A stretch of DNA of 64,000 nucleotides. It comes from Rhodobacter aestuarii. GTDB taxonomy: Bacteria > Pseudomonadota > Alphaproteobacteria > Rhodobacterales > Rhodobacteraceae. Numbering within the stretch: position 1 is the first letter of the stretch; each line of letters opens with the position of its first letter. Positions 18,166 through 28,064 of this stretch are shown in pieces. The DNA lies in NCBI RefSeq assembly GCF_900156655.1, contig NZ_FTOG01000001.1:434001-498000 (forward strand). The letters are read 5' to 3'. Made by a program: the position numbers and the translations under genes. The notes beneath the pieces were generated by a model. The model was not told the origin of the DNA. It ran no database searches and saw nothing but the letters and a program-made list of their open reading frames with translations.

Positions 18166-18255
18166 TTGCGTTCCTCCTTGTCAGATGGCAGGAGTAAGCT
18201 AGAGCAGAACGCGGCGCCGTCAAAGGGGCGCAACAGGCAGGCAAACGGCAAACGG

Positions 18256-21200
18256 ATGAACGAGAGCGGCGCGGACCCCGCGAAAACGGTACAGCCTCCG
18301 GCGCAGCCCGAGGCGGGCGCGACGATGCGCCCCGCGCGCCGGCGCAAGCGCCGTTTGGTGTCGCTTGTGTTCGGGGTGCCGATCTTGGTGCTGTTGCTCG
18401 GCCTTGCTGGTCTGATCGTGACCCATACGCCGGTTCCGGTGCCGCAACTTCTGTTGAGCCGGGTTGAGGCGCAGGTGAACACCGCGCTTGCCGGGCGCTT
18501 GGGGGTGCGGATTGGGGCTGCGGCGGTGGTGGTGGCCGAGGGGCTGGTGCCCGAGGTCCGGCTTGACGTTGTGCGGGCCAACCAACCCTCTGGCCTGCCC
18601 ATTGCGGTTTTGCCCGAACTAGCGGTGCGGTTTGATCTGGGCGCGCTTTTGTCGGGCCGTTTGGCGCCTGAAAGCCTGCGGATCGGTGGGGCGCGTGTCG
18701 CGCTTTATCGCCGCCCCGATGGCAGCATTGATCTGGCGCTGCCCGAGGGGGAAGAGGGCGCGCTGGCCGGGCTTGATCTGACCGATCCGACCAAAGTGAC
18801 CGAGGCGATCGAGACCTTTTTTGCGACGCCACTTTTGGCCAGCGTCGATGAGATCACCGCCGAAGACTTGCACATTCGGCTTGTTGACACGCGGCTTGGC
18901 CGGGTTTGGGAAGTGTCGCAAGGCCGGTTTCGGTTGCGCCAGACCAATGAAGATATCTCGCTGACGCTAGGTTTTGATGTGGGGGAACGCGACCGCTTGC
19001 CCGCACAGGTGGCGCTGACGGCCTCGACCTCGAAATTCTCGCCGCGCGCCGCTTTTGGCGCGGCGGTGACTGAGGTGCCTGCCGCTGATCTTGCGGTGCA
19101 ATCGCCCGCTTTGGCGGTGCTGGGTCTGTTGGATGCGCCGATTTCGGGCACGATCCAATCGGGCATCACCGAGACGGGCGAGTTGGAGCGGCTTGACGCG
19201 ACCTTGCGCATTGGCGCGGGTGCGCTGCGCCCGGTCGAGGGAGCGCAACCCGTCGCTTTTGACAGTGCCGATCTGCGGCTGCGCTATGATCCCGCGGCGC
19301 AGCGGGTGCAGATTGACCGGCTTGATCTGCAAAGCCGGGCTTTGCGGCTTGGGGCCTCGGGGCAGGTGCTTTTGCGGGATGTGGTGAATGGCTTGCCGGG
19401 CGCGGCGCTTGCGCAGGTGGCGCTGCATGACATTGCCGCCGACCCTGAGGGGCTGTTTGAAAAGCCCGCGCTGATTTCCGAGGGCGCGCTTGATCTGCGG
19501 TTACAGCTTGATCCGTTCCGCATTGACGTGGGGCAGGTGCAGCTGGTGGAGGGTGCGCGCCGGGTTGCGGGCCGTGGCAAGGTCGCGGCGGGGCCGGAGG
19601 GGTGGAGCGTCGCCTTTGATGCCGAAGTGGGCGAGATCGCCTCGGATGATCTTTTGGCGCTTTGGCCGAAGGCGCTGGTGCCGCCGACGCGTGATTGGAT
19701 CGAGAAGAACGTTACCACCGGGCAGCTGCGCAATGTGCGCGCGGCGGTGCGCTTGCAGCCGCAAGCTGAGCCACGGCTGGAACTGGGCTATGAATTCCGC
19801 GGCGCCGAGGTGAAGGTGCTCAACACTCTGCCGCCGGTGCGCGAGGGGCGCGGCTTTGCGGGCATCACAGAAAACCAGCATACCTTGATGGTGGAAGAGG
19901 GGCGGCTAGAGGCGCCCCAAGGCGGCGGCATCGAAGTGGCGGATTCGGTGATGACAGTGCCGGACATTCGCCAAATTCCTGCGGCGGCCGATGTGCGGCT
20001 GGTTACCCGCTCGCCGATCCCGGCGGCGCTGTCGCTTTTGGATGAGGAACCGTTCCGCTTCCTCTCCAAAGCTGGGCGCGACACCGATATTGCCGAGGGT
20101 TGGGCCGAGGCGCGCACTGATCTGCATTTCCTTTTGGAAAAGAAGATCTTGGCCGAAGATGTTGAGTTTAACGTCATAGCGCGGCTCACCGATGTGCGCT
20201 CCACCACCTTGGTTCCCGGCCATGAGATCACCGCGCCGCTTTTTAAGTTGGTGGCGGATCGGGCGGGGATGACGGTTTCGGGCGCGGGGCATTTTGACGT
20301 GGTGCCGTTTCAAGGCCGTTGGACACAGCGCTTCGGGCCGGAACATCGCGGCACGTCGCGCGTGGATGGCTTTGTAGAGGTGACACCCGAAGCGCTTGAC
20401 CATCTGAAGATCGGCCTACCCGAGGGCGCGGTGAAGGGCGAAGGCTGGGGGCATTTGGACATTGCTTTCGCCAAAGACGAAGCGCCGCGCTACAGATTCA
20501 AGACCGACCTCAAGGGGCTGCGGCTCTCGATCCCCGAGATCGGCTGGTCAAAAGCGGCCGCGACCGAGGGTCAGTTAGAACTGACTGGCAGTTTGGGCAA
20601 AGTGGCGACGGTGGATCGGCTCGTGGCGTCCGCCCCTGGGCTTGCGACGACGGGGAAGGTGGTGCTGACCGCCACTGGGTTTGAGCGCGCGATTTATGAC
20701 AGTCTCAAGATCGGTCGCTGGTTTGAGGGCGCGGCGGAACTTGTCGCGCGTGGCGCGGGTCGGGCGCCCGATGTGGTGGTGAAATCGGGGCGGTTGGATT
20801 TGCGCGCGCTGCCCAATGGTTCGGGCGGTTCGGGCGGCAAAGGCGGCGGGAAGATCACCGCGCAACTTGACCGGGTGACCGTGACCGATGGGATCGCGCT
20901 TACGGGCCTTGCGGGCAATTTTACCACGCGGGGCGGCTTTGCTGGCGATTTTACCGCGCGGGTGAATGGCGCGGCTGCGGTGCGCGGGGCGGTCATTCCG
21001 CAAGCGGGCCGCGCGGCGATCCGGCTCACGGCACAAGACGGTGGTGCGGTGCTGGATGCGGCGGGGATCTTTTCCAAAGCGCGCGGCGGGGCGATGGATC
21101 TGACGCTGCGCCCGGTTGGCGATAAAAGCTATGATGGCGCGTTGAAGATTGCCGATCTGAAGGTGCGCGATGCCCCGGTGCTGGCCTCGATGCTTTCTGC

Positions 21201-21585
21201 CGCTTCGGTGATTGGGCTGTTGGAGCAACTCAACGGCGACGGGATCACCTTTAATGAAGTGACCGGTGATTTCCGCATTGCGCCGAATGGTGTCACCGTG
21301 CGCGCGGGCGAGGCGCTTGGCGCCTCGATGGGGGTGACGATGACGGGCGTCTACTACCCCGAAACCAAAGCTTTCAACATGGAAGGGGTTGTCTCGCCCT
21401 TCTATATCGTCAATGCCATCGGCCAGATATTCGCACGCAAGGGCGAGGGGCTGTTTGGCTTTACCTATCGGCTGGGAGGCACCGCCGAGGCACCCAAGAT
21501 TTCGATCAACCCGCTGTCGATCCTGACACCGGGGATGTTCCGCGAAATCTTCCGCCGCTCGCCGCCCCCCATTGTGACGGAATAA
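18256..21585 (+). CDS. AsmA/YhdP-like (DUF3971) membrane-anchored protein
   Basis: A 1109-residue protein. After a polar, Arg-rich N-terminus a single transmembrane helix (about residues 34-56, [20 protein letters not shown]) anchors a huge periplasmic region rich in beta strands. The C-terminal 120 residues hold the conserved block of the family ([55 protein letters not shown]). Members of the AsmA/YhdP group are proposed bridge-like lipid carriers between inner and outer membrane. The start at 18256 gives a sensible membrane anchor; upstream codons overlap divergent bcp. queA follows after 5 bases, so the two are co-transcribed. Confidence 0.85.
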   Translation: MNESGADPAKTVQPPAQPEAGATMRPARRRKRRLVSLVFGVPILVLLLGLAGLIVTHTPVPVPQLLLSRVEAQVNTALAGRLGVRIGAAAVVVAEGLVPEVRLDVVRANQPSGLPIAVLPELAVRFDLGALLSGRLAPESLRIGGARVALYRRPDGSIDLALPEGEEGALAGLDLTDPTKVTEAIETFFATPLLASVDEITAEDLHIRLVDTRLGRVWEVSQGRFRLRQTNEDISLTLGFDVGERDRLPAQVALTASTSKFSPRAAFGAAVTEVPAADLAVQSPALAVLGLLDAPISGTIQSGITETGELERLDATLRIGAGALRPVEGAQPVAFDSADLRLRYDPAAQRVQIDRLDLQSRALRLGASGQVLLRDVVNGLPGAALAQVALHDIAADPEGLFEKPALISEGALDLRLQLDPFRIDVGQVQLVEGARRVAGRGKVAAGPEGWSVAFDAEVGEIASDDLLALWPKALVPPTRDWIEKNVTTGQLRNVRAAVRLQPQAEPRLELGYEFRGAEVKVLNTLPPVREGRGFAGITENQHTLMVEEGRLEAPQGGGIEVADSVMTVPDIRQIPAAADVRLVTRSPIPAALSLLDEEPFRFLSKAGRDTDIAEGWAEARTDLHFLLEKKILAEDVEFNVIARLTDVRSTTLVPGHEITAPLFKLVADRAGMTVSGAGHFDVVPFQGRWTQRFGPEHRGTSRVDGFVEVTPEALDHLKIGLPEGAVKGEGWGHLDIAFAKDEAPRYRFKTDLKGLRLSIPEIGWSKAAATEGQLELTGSLGKVATVDRLVASAPGLATTGKVVLTATGFERAIYDSLKIGRWFEGAAELVARGAGRAPDVVVKSGRLDLRALPNGSGGSGGKGGGKITAQLDRVTVTDGIALTGLAGNFTTRGGFAGDFTARVNGAAAVRGAVIPQAGRAAIRLTAQDGGAVLDAAGIFSKARGGAMDLTLRPVGDKSYDGALKIADLKVRDAPVLASMLSAASVIGLLEQLNGDGITFNEVTGDFRIAPNGVTVRAGEALGASMGVTMTGVYYPETKAFNMEGVVSPFYIVNAIGQIFARKGEGLFGFTYRLGGTAEAPKISINPLSILTPGMFREIFRRSPPPIVTE

Positions 21586-21590
21586 CTTCG

Positions 21591-22658
21591 ATGAAACTGG
21601 ATGACTTCGATTTCGATCTGCCCGAAGGGTTGATCGCCACCCGGCCCGCGCGGCCGCGCACGGCTGCCAAGCTTTTGGTGGCCGAGGGAGAGGGCATCCG
21701 CGATCTGACTGTGGCCGATCTGCCCGATCTTTTGGGGCCGGGTGATCGGCTGGTGCTCAACAACACCAAGGTGATCCCGGCGCGGCTGACGGGGAGCCGT
21801 GCGCGCGACACGGGGCAGGGCACCGTTGTCGCGAAGATCGAGGTCACACTGCTCGAACCCGCGCCGGGAGGGGCTTGGAGCGCGCTTGCGAAACCCTTGC
21901 GCAAGGTGAAAGAGGGCGAAGAGATCACCTTTTCGGATCGGCTTTCGGCCAAGGTTTTGACGATTGCGGAAGGGCAGATGCAGATCGCCTTCAATTGCAC
22001 CGGGGCCGATTTTGACGCCGCGCTGGCCGAGGCGGGGGCGATGCCCTTGCCACCCTATATCGCCGCTTTGCGCGCGCCCGACGAGGACGACAAGAGCGAT
22101 TATCAAACCGTCTTCGCGCGCCATTCGGGGGCGGTGGCCGCGCCCACGGCAAGCCTGCACTTCACCCCGGAACTGCTTGAAACGCTTCGTCAAAAGGGTG
22201 TCTCGTTCACCGAGGTGACGCTTCACGTCGGCGCGGGGACGTTTTTGCCGGTGAAGGTGGAAGATGTCACCACCCACAAGATGCATGCCGAATGGGGTGA
22301 GGTCTCAGCGCAAGCGGCGGCAGAGATCAACGCGACCAAAGCGGCCGGGGGGCGCGTGATCCCGGTGGGGACAACTGCGCTGCGGCTGATTGAAAGTGCC
22401 GCCGTGGCCGAGGGCGAGATTGCGCCCTTTTGCGACACGACCGAGATTTTCATCTATCCGGGCTATCGCTTCCGCATTGCCGATGCGCTGATGACCAATT
22501 TTCACCTGCCCAAATCCACCCTTTTGATGCTGGTTTCCGCGCTGATGGGGCAGGAACGTATTCGTGAAATTTACGCTCATGCGGTTGCAAAGGGCTATCG
22601 GTTCTTTTCTTATGGGGATGCGTCCCTTCTGCTGCCAAAAGCCCGCAACGGGGGGTGA
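21591..22658 (+). CDS. queA: S-adenosylmethionine:tRNA ribosyltransferase-isomerase
   Basis: A 355-residue QueA, which transfers and isomerises the ribosyl group of SAM onto preQ1 in tRNA to form epoxyqueuosine. Recognisable segments are [20 protein letters not shown], the RLTG strand, the [13 protein letters not shown] loop, [13 protein letters not shown] and [20 protein letters not shown]. Length is normal. It follows the AsmA-like gene by 5 bases. No tgt gene is visible nearby; the next gene is an MFS transporter 61 bases downstream. Confidence 0.96.
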   Translation: MKLDDFDFDLPEGLIATRPARPRTAAKLLVAEGEGIRDLTVADLPDLLGPGDRLVLNNTKVIPARLTGSRARDTGQGTVVAKIEVTLLEPAPGGAWSALAKPLRKVKEGEEITFSDRLSAKVLTIAEGQMQIAFNCTGADFDAALAEAGAMPLPPYIAALRAPDEDDKSDYQTVFARHSGAVAAPTASLHFTPELLETLRQKGVSFTEVTLHVGAGTFLPVKVEDVTTHKMHAEWGEVSAQAAAEINATKAAGGRVIPVGTTALRLIESAAVAEGEIAPFCDTTEIFIYPGYRFRIADALMTNFHLPKSTLLMLVSALMGQERIREIYAHAVAKGYRFFSYGDASLLLPKARNGG

Positions 22659-22719
22659 CGCTTGTCGCCCCGCGCCCTATCCTGAGCGCAGTCCCTTCTT
22701 TTCCGGATAGGTTTGACCA

Positions 22720-24039
22720 ATGCTGACCGTTTTGCGCACCACTTGGCCTTTGCTCTTGGGCATCATGCTGCTGATGGTGGGCAACGGGATGCAGGGCACG
22801 CTGCTGGGGATCCGGGGCGCGATTGAGCAAATCGGCACCTATCAGATGTCGATCGTCATGTCGGCCTATTTTGCGGGCTTCTTGCTCGGTTCGCAATTGA
22901 CCCCGCTGATGATCCGGCGCGTGGGCCATGTGCGGGTCTTTGCGGCGCTCGGCTCGCTGATCTCTGCGCTGCTGATCCTTTATGCGGCCTATCCGAACTG
23001 GATCGCTTGGGCCTTGATGCGGGTGCTGATTGGCTTTTGCTTTTCGGGCGTTTATATCACCGCCGAAAGCTGGCTTAACGCCTCCACCGCAAACGAGCAG
23101 CGCGGCCAAGCGCTTTCGGCCTATATGATCGTGCAGATGGTCGGCATCATCTCCGGCCAAGCTCTGATGAACGTCGCTGACCCGGCGGGCTATCTGCTTT
23201 TCGTCATTCCCTCGGTGCTGGTGTCGCTGGCCTTTACGCCGATTTTGCTTTCGGCCAGCCCCGCGCCGGCCTTTGCCGAGGTGCGACGGCTTACCCTACG
23301 TGACCTTTACAAAATCTCGCCTTTGGGGGTGGTCGGCATTTTCTTGATGGGCGGCACCTTTGCGGCTTTGTTCTCGATGGTCTCGGTCTGGGGCACGCAG
23401 GTGGGGCTGTCGGTCACGCAAATCTCGATGTTTGTCGCGGCGATCTATTTTGGCGGGCTTGTGGCGCAATATCCGATTGGCTGGGCCTCTGACCGCATGG
23501 ATCGGCGTCAGTTGATCTTGCAAGTTGCCGTTGTGGGGGCGTTCGCAATGCTGGCGGCCTTTTTGCTGGCGCCGGGGTTTTGGACCCTGCTCGCCCTTTT
23601 CGCGGTGATCGGCGGCGTTGCGAACCCGCTTTACGCGCTGCTTCTGGCTTATACGAACGACTATCTTGAAGCGTCAGATATGGCAGCGGCCTCGGCGGGG
23701 CTTTTGTTTGTGAACGGGGTCGGGGCGATCACGGGCCCGCCCGTGACCGGTTGGCTGATGGAAAGCCTTGGTCCGGAAGGTTTTTTCCTTTACGTCGGGC
23801 TGTTGATGGCGGGCATCGCGCTTTACGCGCTGTGGCGGATTGTGCGTGCGCCCGACCGTCAGGGGGAATTCACCTCGGCCTATGCGGTCGTTTCGCCCGG
23901 TGCGACGGCCTTCGCGGTTGAGGCCGTTTTGGAGGCGGGCACTGACAGCGAGGAGCCGGCGAGCGAATCCACCCCAGAGGGCGAGGCCGCGCCTTTGGAT
24001 GAGCACGCCCCCCCAAAGATGCCGCAACGGCACCCATAG
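22720..24039 (+). CDS. MFS transporter (YcaD-like)
   Basis: A 439-residue major facilitator superfamily permease with about 12 membrane segments. It starts at MLTVLRTTWPLLLGIMLLMV and contains typical motifs: RRVGHVRVFAALGS between helices 2 and 3, and GWASDRMDRRQLIL between the two halves. The WLNASTANEQRGQALSAYMI segment is found in YcaD-type carriers. The last 50 residues form an acidic, Pro/Glu-rich cytoplasmic tail. Substrate unknown. It lies between queA and a DUF924 gene and is probably read from the queA transcript. Confidence 0.85.
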   Translation: MLTVLRTTWPLLLGIMLLMVGNGMQGTLLGIRGAIEQIGTYQMSIVMSAYFAGFLLGSQLTPLMIRRVGHVRVFAALGSLISALLILYAAYPNWIAWALMRVLIGFCFSGVYITAESWLNASTANEQRGQALSAYMIVQMVGIISGQALMNVADPAGYLLFVIPSVLVSLAFTPILLSASPAPAFAEVRRLTLRDLYKISPLGVVGIFLMGGTFAALFSMVSVWGTQVGLSVTQISMFVAAIYFGGLVAQYPIGWASDRMDRRQLILQVAVVGAFAMLAAFLLAPGFWTLLALFAVIGGVANPLYALLLAYTNDYLEASDMAAASAGLLFVNGVGAITGPPVTGWLMESLGPEGFFLYVGLLMAGIALYALWRIVRAPDRQGEFTSAYAVVSPGATAFAVEAVLEAGTDSEEPASESTPEGEAAPLDEHAPPKMPQRHP

Positions 24040-24225
24040 ACCCGGGGTCGGAAAACGATCAGGAAGGTTCGGAAAAATAGCCGCGGAACTTTCTGCCTTT
24101 GCACAAAGTTTACACAGCATTTGAATTTTCTTGTCACAGCGCGCCGGGAATCCCCCGCAAGACTTGCGCTTTGACTTAACTCGGGCAGGCTGAAGCTGTG
24201 CTCAACCCAAAATGGGGGTCCACCT

Positions 24226-24792
24226 ATGGAAGCGATCAAGGATCTGATCGCGTTCTGGCACGACGATGTGGGTGCAGAACGCTGGTACAACTCGACGCCG
24301 GAACTGGATGAAGAGATTTTGTCGCGCTACTCGGCTTTGTGGCAAAAGGCGCAAGCTGGAGGATGTGATGATTGGGCGGAAACGCCCGTGGGCGCTTTGG
24401 CGCTGGTGATTTTGTTCGATCAACTGCCGCGCAACATGTTCCGCGGCTCGCGCCAAGCCTTTGCGACCGATGCCCAAGCGCTCAAAGTGGCGACGATGGC
24501 GGTGGAGAAGGGCTTCGACATGCAGATCGAAGACCCGCTGCGGCAGTTCTTCTATGTGCCCTTCATGCATTCGGAAAAAATCGCCGATCAGGAAAAGGGC
24601 GTGCTTTTGGCCGAAGAGCGGATGCCCGACGAACACCTGCAGCATGCTAAGGCGCATCATGCGATCATCGCCCGCTTTGGCCGCTTTCCGTGGCGCAACG
24701 AATTGGTGGGCCGCTATTCCTCGGATGAAGAGGCCGCCTTCCTTTGGGCGGGGGGCTATGAGCGGATGCTGGCCTCGGTTGGCGGGCGCTAA
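24226..24792 (+). CDS. DUF924 family protein
   Basis: A 188-residue soluble helical protein of the DUF924 family (TPR-like helical repeat fold). Typical features are the Trp-rich start DLIAFWHDDVGAERWYNS, the block LALVILFDQLPRNMFRGSRQAFATD, FFYVPFMHSEKIADQE and HHAIIARFGRFPWRNELVGR. These are conserved across proteobacteria, but the function is unknown. The 186-base 5' spacer probably has a promoter. A strong intrinsic terminator follows, so it is likely monocistronic. Confidence 0.88.
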   Translation: MEAIKDLIAFWHDDVGAERWYNSTPELDEEILSRYSALWQKAQAGGCDDWAETPVGALALVILFDQLPRNMFRGSRQAFATDAQALKVATMAVEKGFDMQIEDPLRQFFYVPFMHSEKIADQEKGVLLAEERMPDEHLQHAKAHHAIIARFGRFPWRNELVGRYSSDEEAAFLWAGGYERMLASVGGR

Positions 24793-24811
24793 GACCCGGT
24801 TTTGATCACAA

Positions 24812-24836
24812 GCGCGCGCCTTTGGGCGCGCGTTTT
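24812..24836 (+). terminator. Intrinsic terminator of the DUF924 gene
   Basis: CGCGCGCC-TTTG-GGCGCGCG stem followed by TTTTGCTTTTT, 20 bases after the stop. Confidence 0.8.
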
Positions 24837-24910
24837 GCTTTTTGACCTGCGACTTCTTGAAGCGGGCGGCAAAATAGTTTAATGCCAAACCATCTGAGAT
24901 GGAGGGTTGC

Positions 24911-26305
24911 ATGGCCGCGAAAAGCTTCGACATGATTGTGATCGGTGCCGGTCCGGGCGGTTACGTGGCCGCGATCCGGGGTGCGCAGCTGGGGCTCAAT
25001 GTGGCCGTGGTGGAGCGTGAGCACCTTGGCGGCATCTGCCTGAACTGGGGCTGTATCCCGACGAAAGCGCTGTTGCGCAGCGCCGAAGTGTTCCACCTGA
25101 TGCACCGCGCCAAGGAATTTGGGCTCAGTGCCGACAAGATCGGCTTTGACCTTGCTGCCGTGGTGGCGCGTAGCCGCGCGGTTGCCAAGCAGCTTTCGGG
25201 CGGCATTGGCCATCTGATGAAGAAAAACAAAATCACCGTGCTGATGGGCGAGGCGAGCGTGCCGCGCAAAGGCGTGGTCTCGGTCAAGACCGACAAGGGC
25301 ACCGAGGAAATCACCGCCAAGAACATCGTCCTTGCCACCGGGGCCCGCGCGCGGCAATTGCCGGGGCTGGAGGCCGATGGCGATCTGGTTTGGTCCTACA
25401 AACATGCGCTGGTCGCCAAACGGATGCCGAAGAAACTGCTCGTCATCGGCTCGGGCGCGATTGGCATTGAATTCGCCAGCTTCTTCAACACGCTCGGCGC
25501 CGATACCACGGTGGTGGAGGTGATGGACCGCGTGCTGCCGGTGGAAGATGCCGAAATCTCCGCCTTTGCGAAGAAGCAATTCGTCAAGCAAGGCATCAAG
25601 ATCCTTGAAAAAACCACGGTCAAACAGCTTGATCGCGGCAACGGCAAAGTCACCGCGCATCTGGAAGATGCCAAGGGCGTGACCACGGCGGAATTTGACA
25701 CGGTGATCTCGGCTGTGGGGATCGTCGGCAATGTCGAAGGGCTGGGGCTTGAGGCGCTTGGCGTGAAGATCGACCGCACCCATGTGGTGGTGGATGAATT
25801 CTGCCGCACGGGCGTGGACGGCCTTTACGCGATTGGCGATATCGCCGGTGCGCCGTGGTTGGCGCACAAAGCCAGCCATGAAGGCGTGATGGTGGCAGAA
25901 CTGATCGCGGGCAAACATGCCCATCCGATCAAGTCGGGCTCGATTGCGGGCTGCACCTATTGCCACCCGCAGGTGGCGAGCGTTGGCATGACCGAAGCCA
26001 AGGCGAAAGAGTCGGGCTATGAGGTGAAGGTGGGCCGCTTCCCCTTCATCGGCAATGGCAAGGCGATCGCTTTGGGTGAGGCGGAGGGGATGGTGAAAAC
26101 CGTCTTTGACGCGAAAACGGGCGAGCTTTTGGGCGCGCATATGGTGGGCGCGGAAGTGACCGAGATGATCCAAGGCTATGTGATCGGCCGCACTCTGGAG
26201 ACCACCGAAGAAGATCTGATGAACACCGTCTTCCCGCATCCGACGCTGAGCGAAATGATGCATGAATCGGTGCTCGACGCCTACGGCCGCGCGCTGCACA
26301 TGTAA
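24911..26305 (+). CDS. lpdA: Dihydrolipoyl dehydrogenase (E3)
   Basis: A 464-residue FAD flavoprotein that reoxidises dihydrolipoamide in 2-oxoacid dehydrogenase or glycine-cleavage complexes. Features in order: FAD-binding IGAGPGGYVAA, redox disulfide Cys43/Cys48 in GGICLNWGCIPTK, NAD-binding VIGSGAIGIEFAS, second FAD motif YAIGDIAGAPWLAHKA and the C-terminal His443-Glu448 pair (HPTLSE). The ATG at 24911 has GGAGGG four bases upstream; an ATG at 24899 precedes that ribosome site and is unlikely. No E1 or E2 gene is adjacent, so which complex it serves cannot be told. Confidence 0.95.
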   Translation: MAAKSFDMIVIGAGPGGYVAAIRGAQLGLNVAVVEREHLGGICLNWGCIPTKALLRSAEVFHLMHRAKEFGLSADKIGFDLAAVVARSRAVAKQLSGGIGHLMKKNKITVLMGEASVPRKGVVSVKTDKGTEEITAKNIVLATGARARQLPGLEADGDLVWSYKHALVAKRMPKKLLVIGSGAIGIEFASFFNTLGADTTVVEVMDRVLPVEDAEISAFAKKQFVKQGIKILEKTTVKQLDRGNGKVTAHLEDAKGVTTAEFDTVISAVGIVGNVEGLGLEALGVKIDRTHVVVDEFCRTGVDGLYAIGDIAGAPWLAHKASHEGVMVAELIAGKHAHPIKSGSIAGCTYCHPQVASVGMTEAKAKESGYEVKVGRFPFIGNGKAIALGEAEGMVKTVFDAKTGELLGAHMVGAEVTEMIQGYVIGRTLETTEEDLMNTVFPHPTLSEMMHESVLDAYGRALHM

Positions 26306-26580
26306 GCCGCGAGGCCACGGGCCAAGAATTCCCCCCAGCGGGCGCGACCAAAGCGATGCACGAAAGTGGGCCAACATCGTGAGGGCGCGCGCCTGCCGGG
26401 GGGATGCATATAGCGGTTGCAGCTGACCGTGCGCGCCACCGTCTCTGGCGCCACTCGCCACCCCGCTGCCGGGTGTGCACGGGTCAGGATAGAAATTCCA
26501 TTATCTGCATGTGTTTCCAGCGTTTTTTTGCTGAATGCGCCTGTCAGCATCTTTTGTGAAAGCTTTGTTTACCTCTGGTT
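26306..26580. other. Intergenic spacer before the Hint gene
   Basis: No gene is recognised here. The base composition changes from GC-rich to AT-rich around 26490, marking the left edge of an atypical segment. The AT-rich part (around 26520-26600) presumably holds the promoter of the Hint gene, but no clear hexamers stand out. Confidence 0.45.
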
Positions 26581-26607
26581 GTGTACCGATTGGTGCAGAA
26601 GTACGCT

Positions 26608-27336
26608 ATGGGTGTAGAAAGCATGTTAGAGCGATTAACGAGGCATAATAGCTTTTTTGATTTTGTAGGAGTTCGGAAGGCAGATCGCCGAGAAAACAGA
26701 AAGATGCGAGAGGCATGTTTGACATGCCGATCAGGTCTTTATAGCGGTGTCGAAATTTTAACACCTAAGGGGGAGGTCGCCGTTGAATTTTTACGCGTGG
26801 GCGATTTTGTAAAAACCTTTGATCATGGCTTTCAGCGAATAACGCGGATAAAGCAATACGCGCCCGCAAGCTTGAAGGTCGACTTGCCGGAGAAATTTTG
26901 GCCCGTGTGCCTACCGCAAGGTTTCTTTGACAATCGGCACGATGTACTGGTCGCGTCAGATCAATATGTGCAAATCGAATCCAGTGCGGCAGAGATCGCT
27001 TACGGCGACCCTCACGTCTCTATCCCTGCGCGGGCCGGGTTGATCTTTCCCGAAATCACGCAGGTTGCACCACCAGAAGACAAACAGTTGTTTCGTATCT
27101 TTTGCGAGCGTGATGAATTGCTCGAAACAGGCTATGGCTGGCAATATCTTGCGCGTGGTTCGATTTATTTGGGCAATAGCTTTATCTTCTGCGAAGAAGA
27201 AAATAACATGCCGCTTTCCTATACAAAAATGCCTTATCAAGATGCCGTTGATTTGGTGAAAGCAGATGTTGAAATAATGGGTGGGTTAGAGCCGTATCGC
27301 GAAGCCCTAACCAGATTATGCGTGGCGCATCATTGA
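26608..27336 (+). CDS. Hint-domain (Hedgehog/intein-type) protein, AT-rich, probably acquired
   Basis: About 242 residues counted from the ATG at 26608; other possible starts are GTG 26581, ATG 26623 and ATG 26704. The central region resembles Hint_2 domains of Rhodobacterales: a cysteine pair, then ILTPKGEVAVEFLRVGDFVK and TFDHGFQRITRI, later the histidine-containing DNRHDVLVASDQYVQIES. Such domains can self-process; whether this one does is unclear because nothing like a secreted passenger precedes it. GC content is visibly far below the neighbours (many AAA, TTT and ATT codons), pointing to transfer. The C-terminal 70 residues match nothing I know. It stands alone. Confidence 0.65.
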   Translation: MGVESMLERLTRHNSFFDFVGVRKADRRENRKMREACLTCRSGLYSGVEILTPKGEVAVEFLRVGDFVKTFDHGFQRITRIKQYAPASLKVDLPEKFWPVCLPQGFFDNRHDVLVASDQYVQIESSAAEIAYGDPHVSIPARAGLIFPEITQVAPPEDKQLFRIFCERDELLETGYGWQYLARGSIYLGNSFIFCEEENNMPLSYTKMPYQDAVDLVKADVEIMGGLEPYREALTRLCVAHH

Positions 27337-27393
27337 CGCCTAAATAATGGCGCCGCTTTTCCAAGTGCGCCGTGAGCTTATGCCCATCTCGCA

Positions 27394-27422
27394 ATAAAAA
27401 AGGGGGCCGCGGCCCCCTTTCT
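27394..27422. terminator. Bidirectional intrinsic terminator
   Basis: AAAAAAGGGGGCC / GGCCCCCTTT inverted repeat lies between the Hint gene and the convergent rhodanese gene, with A and T runs suiting both directions. Confidence 0.7.
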
Positions 27423-27433
27423 TCCATCGCAGC

Positions 27434-27808
27434 TTAGCGCACCACTTGGCCGCCGCCGTGGTGCCAGTCGTTTAGCCCGCCGAGGTTGAAGACCTTGGTA
27501 TAGCCCAGCGACACCAGCATCCGCCCCGCGCCTTGGCTGCGCGCACCAGAGGCGCAGTAAAGCACCACGGGTTTGTCGAGCGACAGCTCTTTCAGGCATT
27601 CGGGGCTCGACGGGTCGCATTTCATCGACAGCGACATCATCGGCACATGCAGCGCGCCCTTGGCTTTGCCGGTGGCGCGAAGCTCCATCCCGTCGCGCAC
27701 ATCAAGCAAAACCGCTTCGCCTTTGGCAACCATTTGCACCGCGTCTTTCGGCGCGATCCGTTCGACGCGACCTTGCCCTTGGCCAGAAGGGCGCAGGAAG
27801 TTGAACAT
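27434..27808 (-). CDS. Single-domain rhodanese-like sulfurtransferase
   Basis: A 124-residue rhodanese domain. The active-site loop is YCASGARSQGAG with catalytic Cys85 and Arg90, following the family CxxGxR pattern. AVLLDVRDGMEL and GYTKVFNLGGLNDWH frame the domain. No signal peptide or membrane segment, so it is cytoplasmic and could pass persulfide sulfur. The start at 27808 has AAGGAA upstream. It is divergent from uvrA; the LexA box lies between them but closer to uvrA. No partner gene identifies its pathway. Confidence 0.88.
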   Translation of the reverse strand: MFNFLRPSGQGQGRVERIAPKDAVQMVAKGEAVLLDVRDGMELRATGKAKGALHVPMMSLSMKCDPSSPECLKELSLDKPVVLYCASGARSQGAGRMLVSLGYTKVFNLGGLNDWHHGGGQVVR

Positions 27809-27984
27809 CTCGAATTCCTTCTTTTGCGGCGCCAAAGGGGAGGGGCGCCTGTCGGTTTCATGTGGCAGAACGTTGCGCGGTTTCAAGCGCTTTTGCCTCA
27901 GATATGCGAAGAAATGAATAATTGCCATGCTGCGCGGCAGCAACAAGCGGCAGGCCGCGCAAATCTTTGGCGCTTGGCGAAAAA

Positions 27985-27999
27985 GTTCTCCTTCTGTTC
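27985..27999 (+). promoter_or_regulatory. LexA (SOS) box of uvrA
   Basis: A perfect alphaproteobacterial SOS box, GTTC-N7-GTTC, lies 66 bases upstream of the uvrA ATG. This spaced direct repeat is the known LexA target in Rhodobacter and rhizobia, and uvrA is a classic SOS gene. Confidence 0.85.
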
Positions 28000-28064
28000 G
28001 CATTTTCGCATTGGAGACTCGCCCGCGACCCCCTATCTATTGTGGGCTTTGAACGGAGACGGGT

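Noticed and set aside
24806-26461. 551-codon minus-strand frame over lpdA
   Set aside because: Antisense to dihydrolipoyl dehydrogenase, no recognisable domain or ribosome site.
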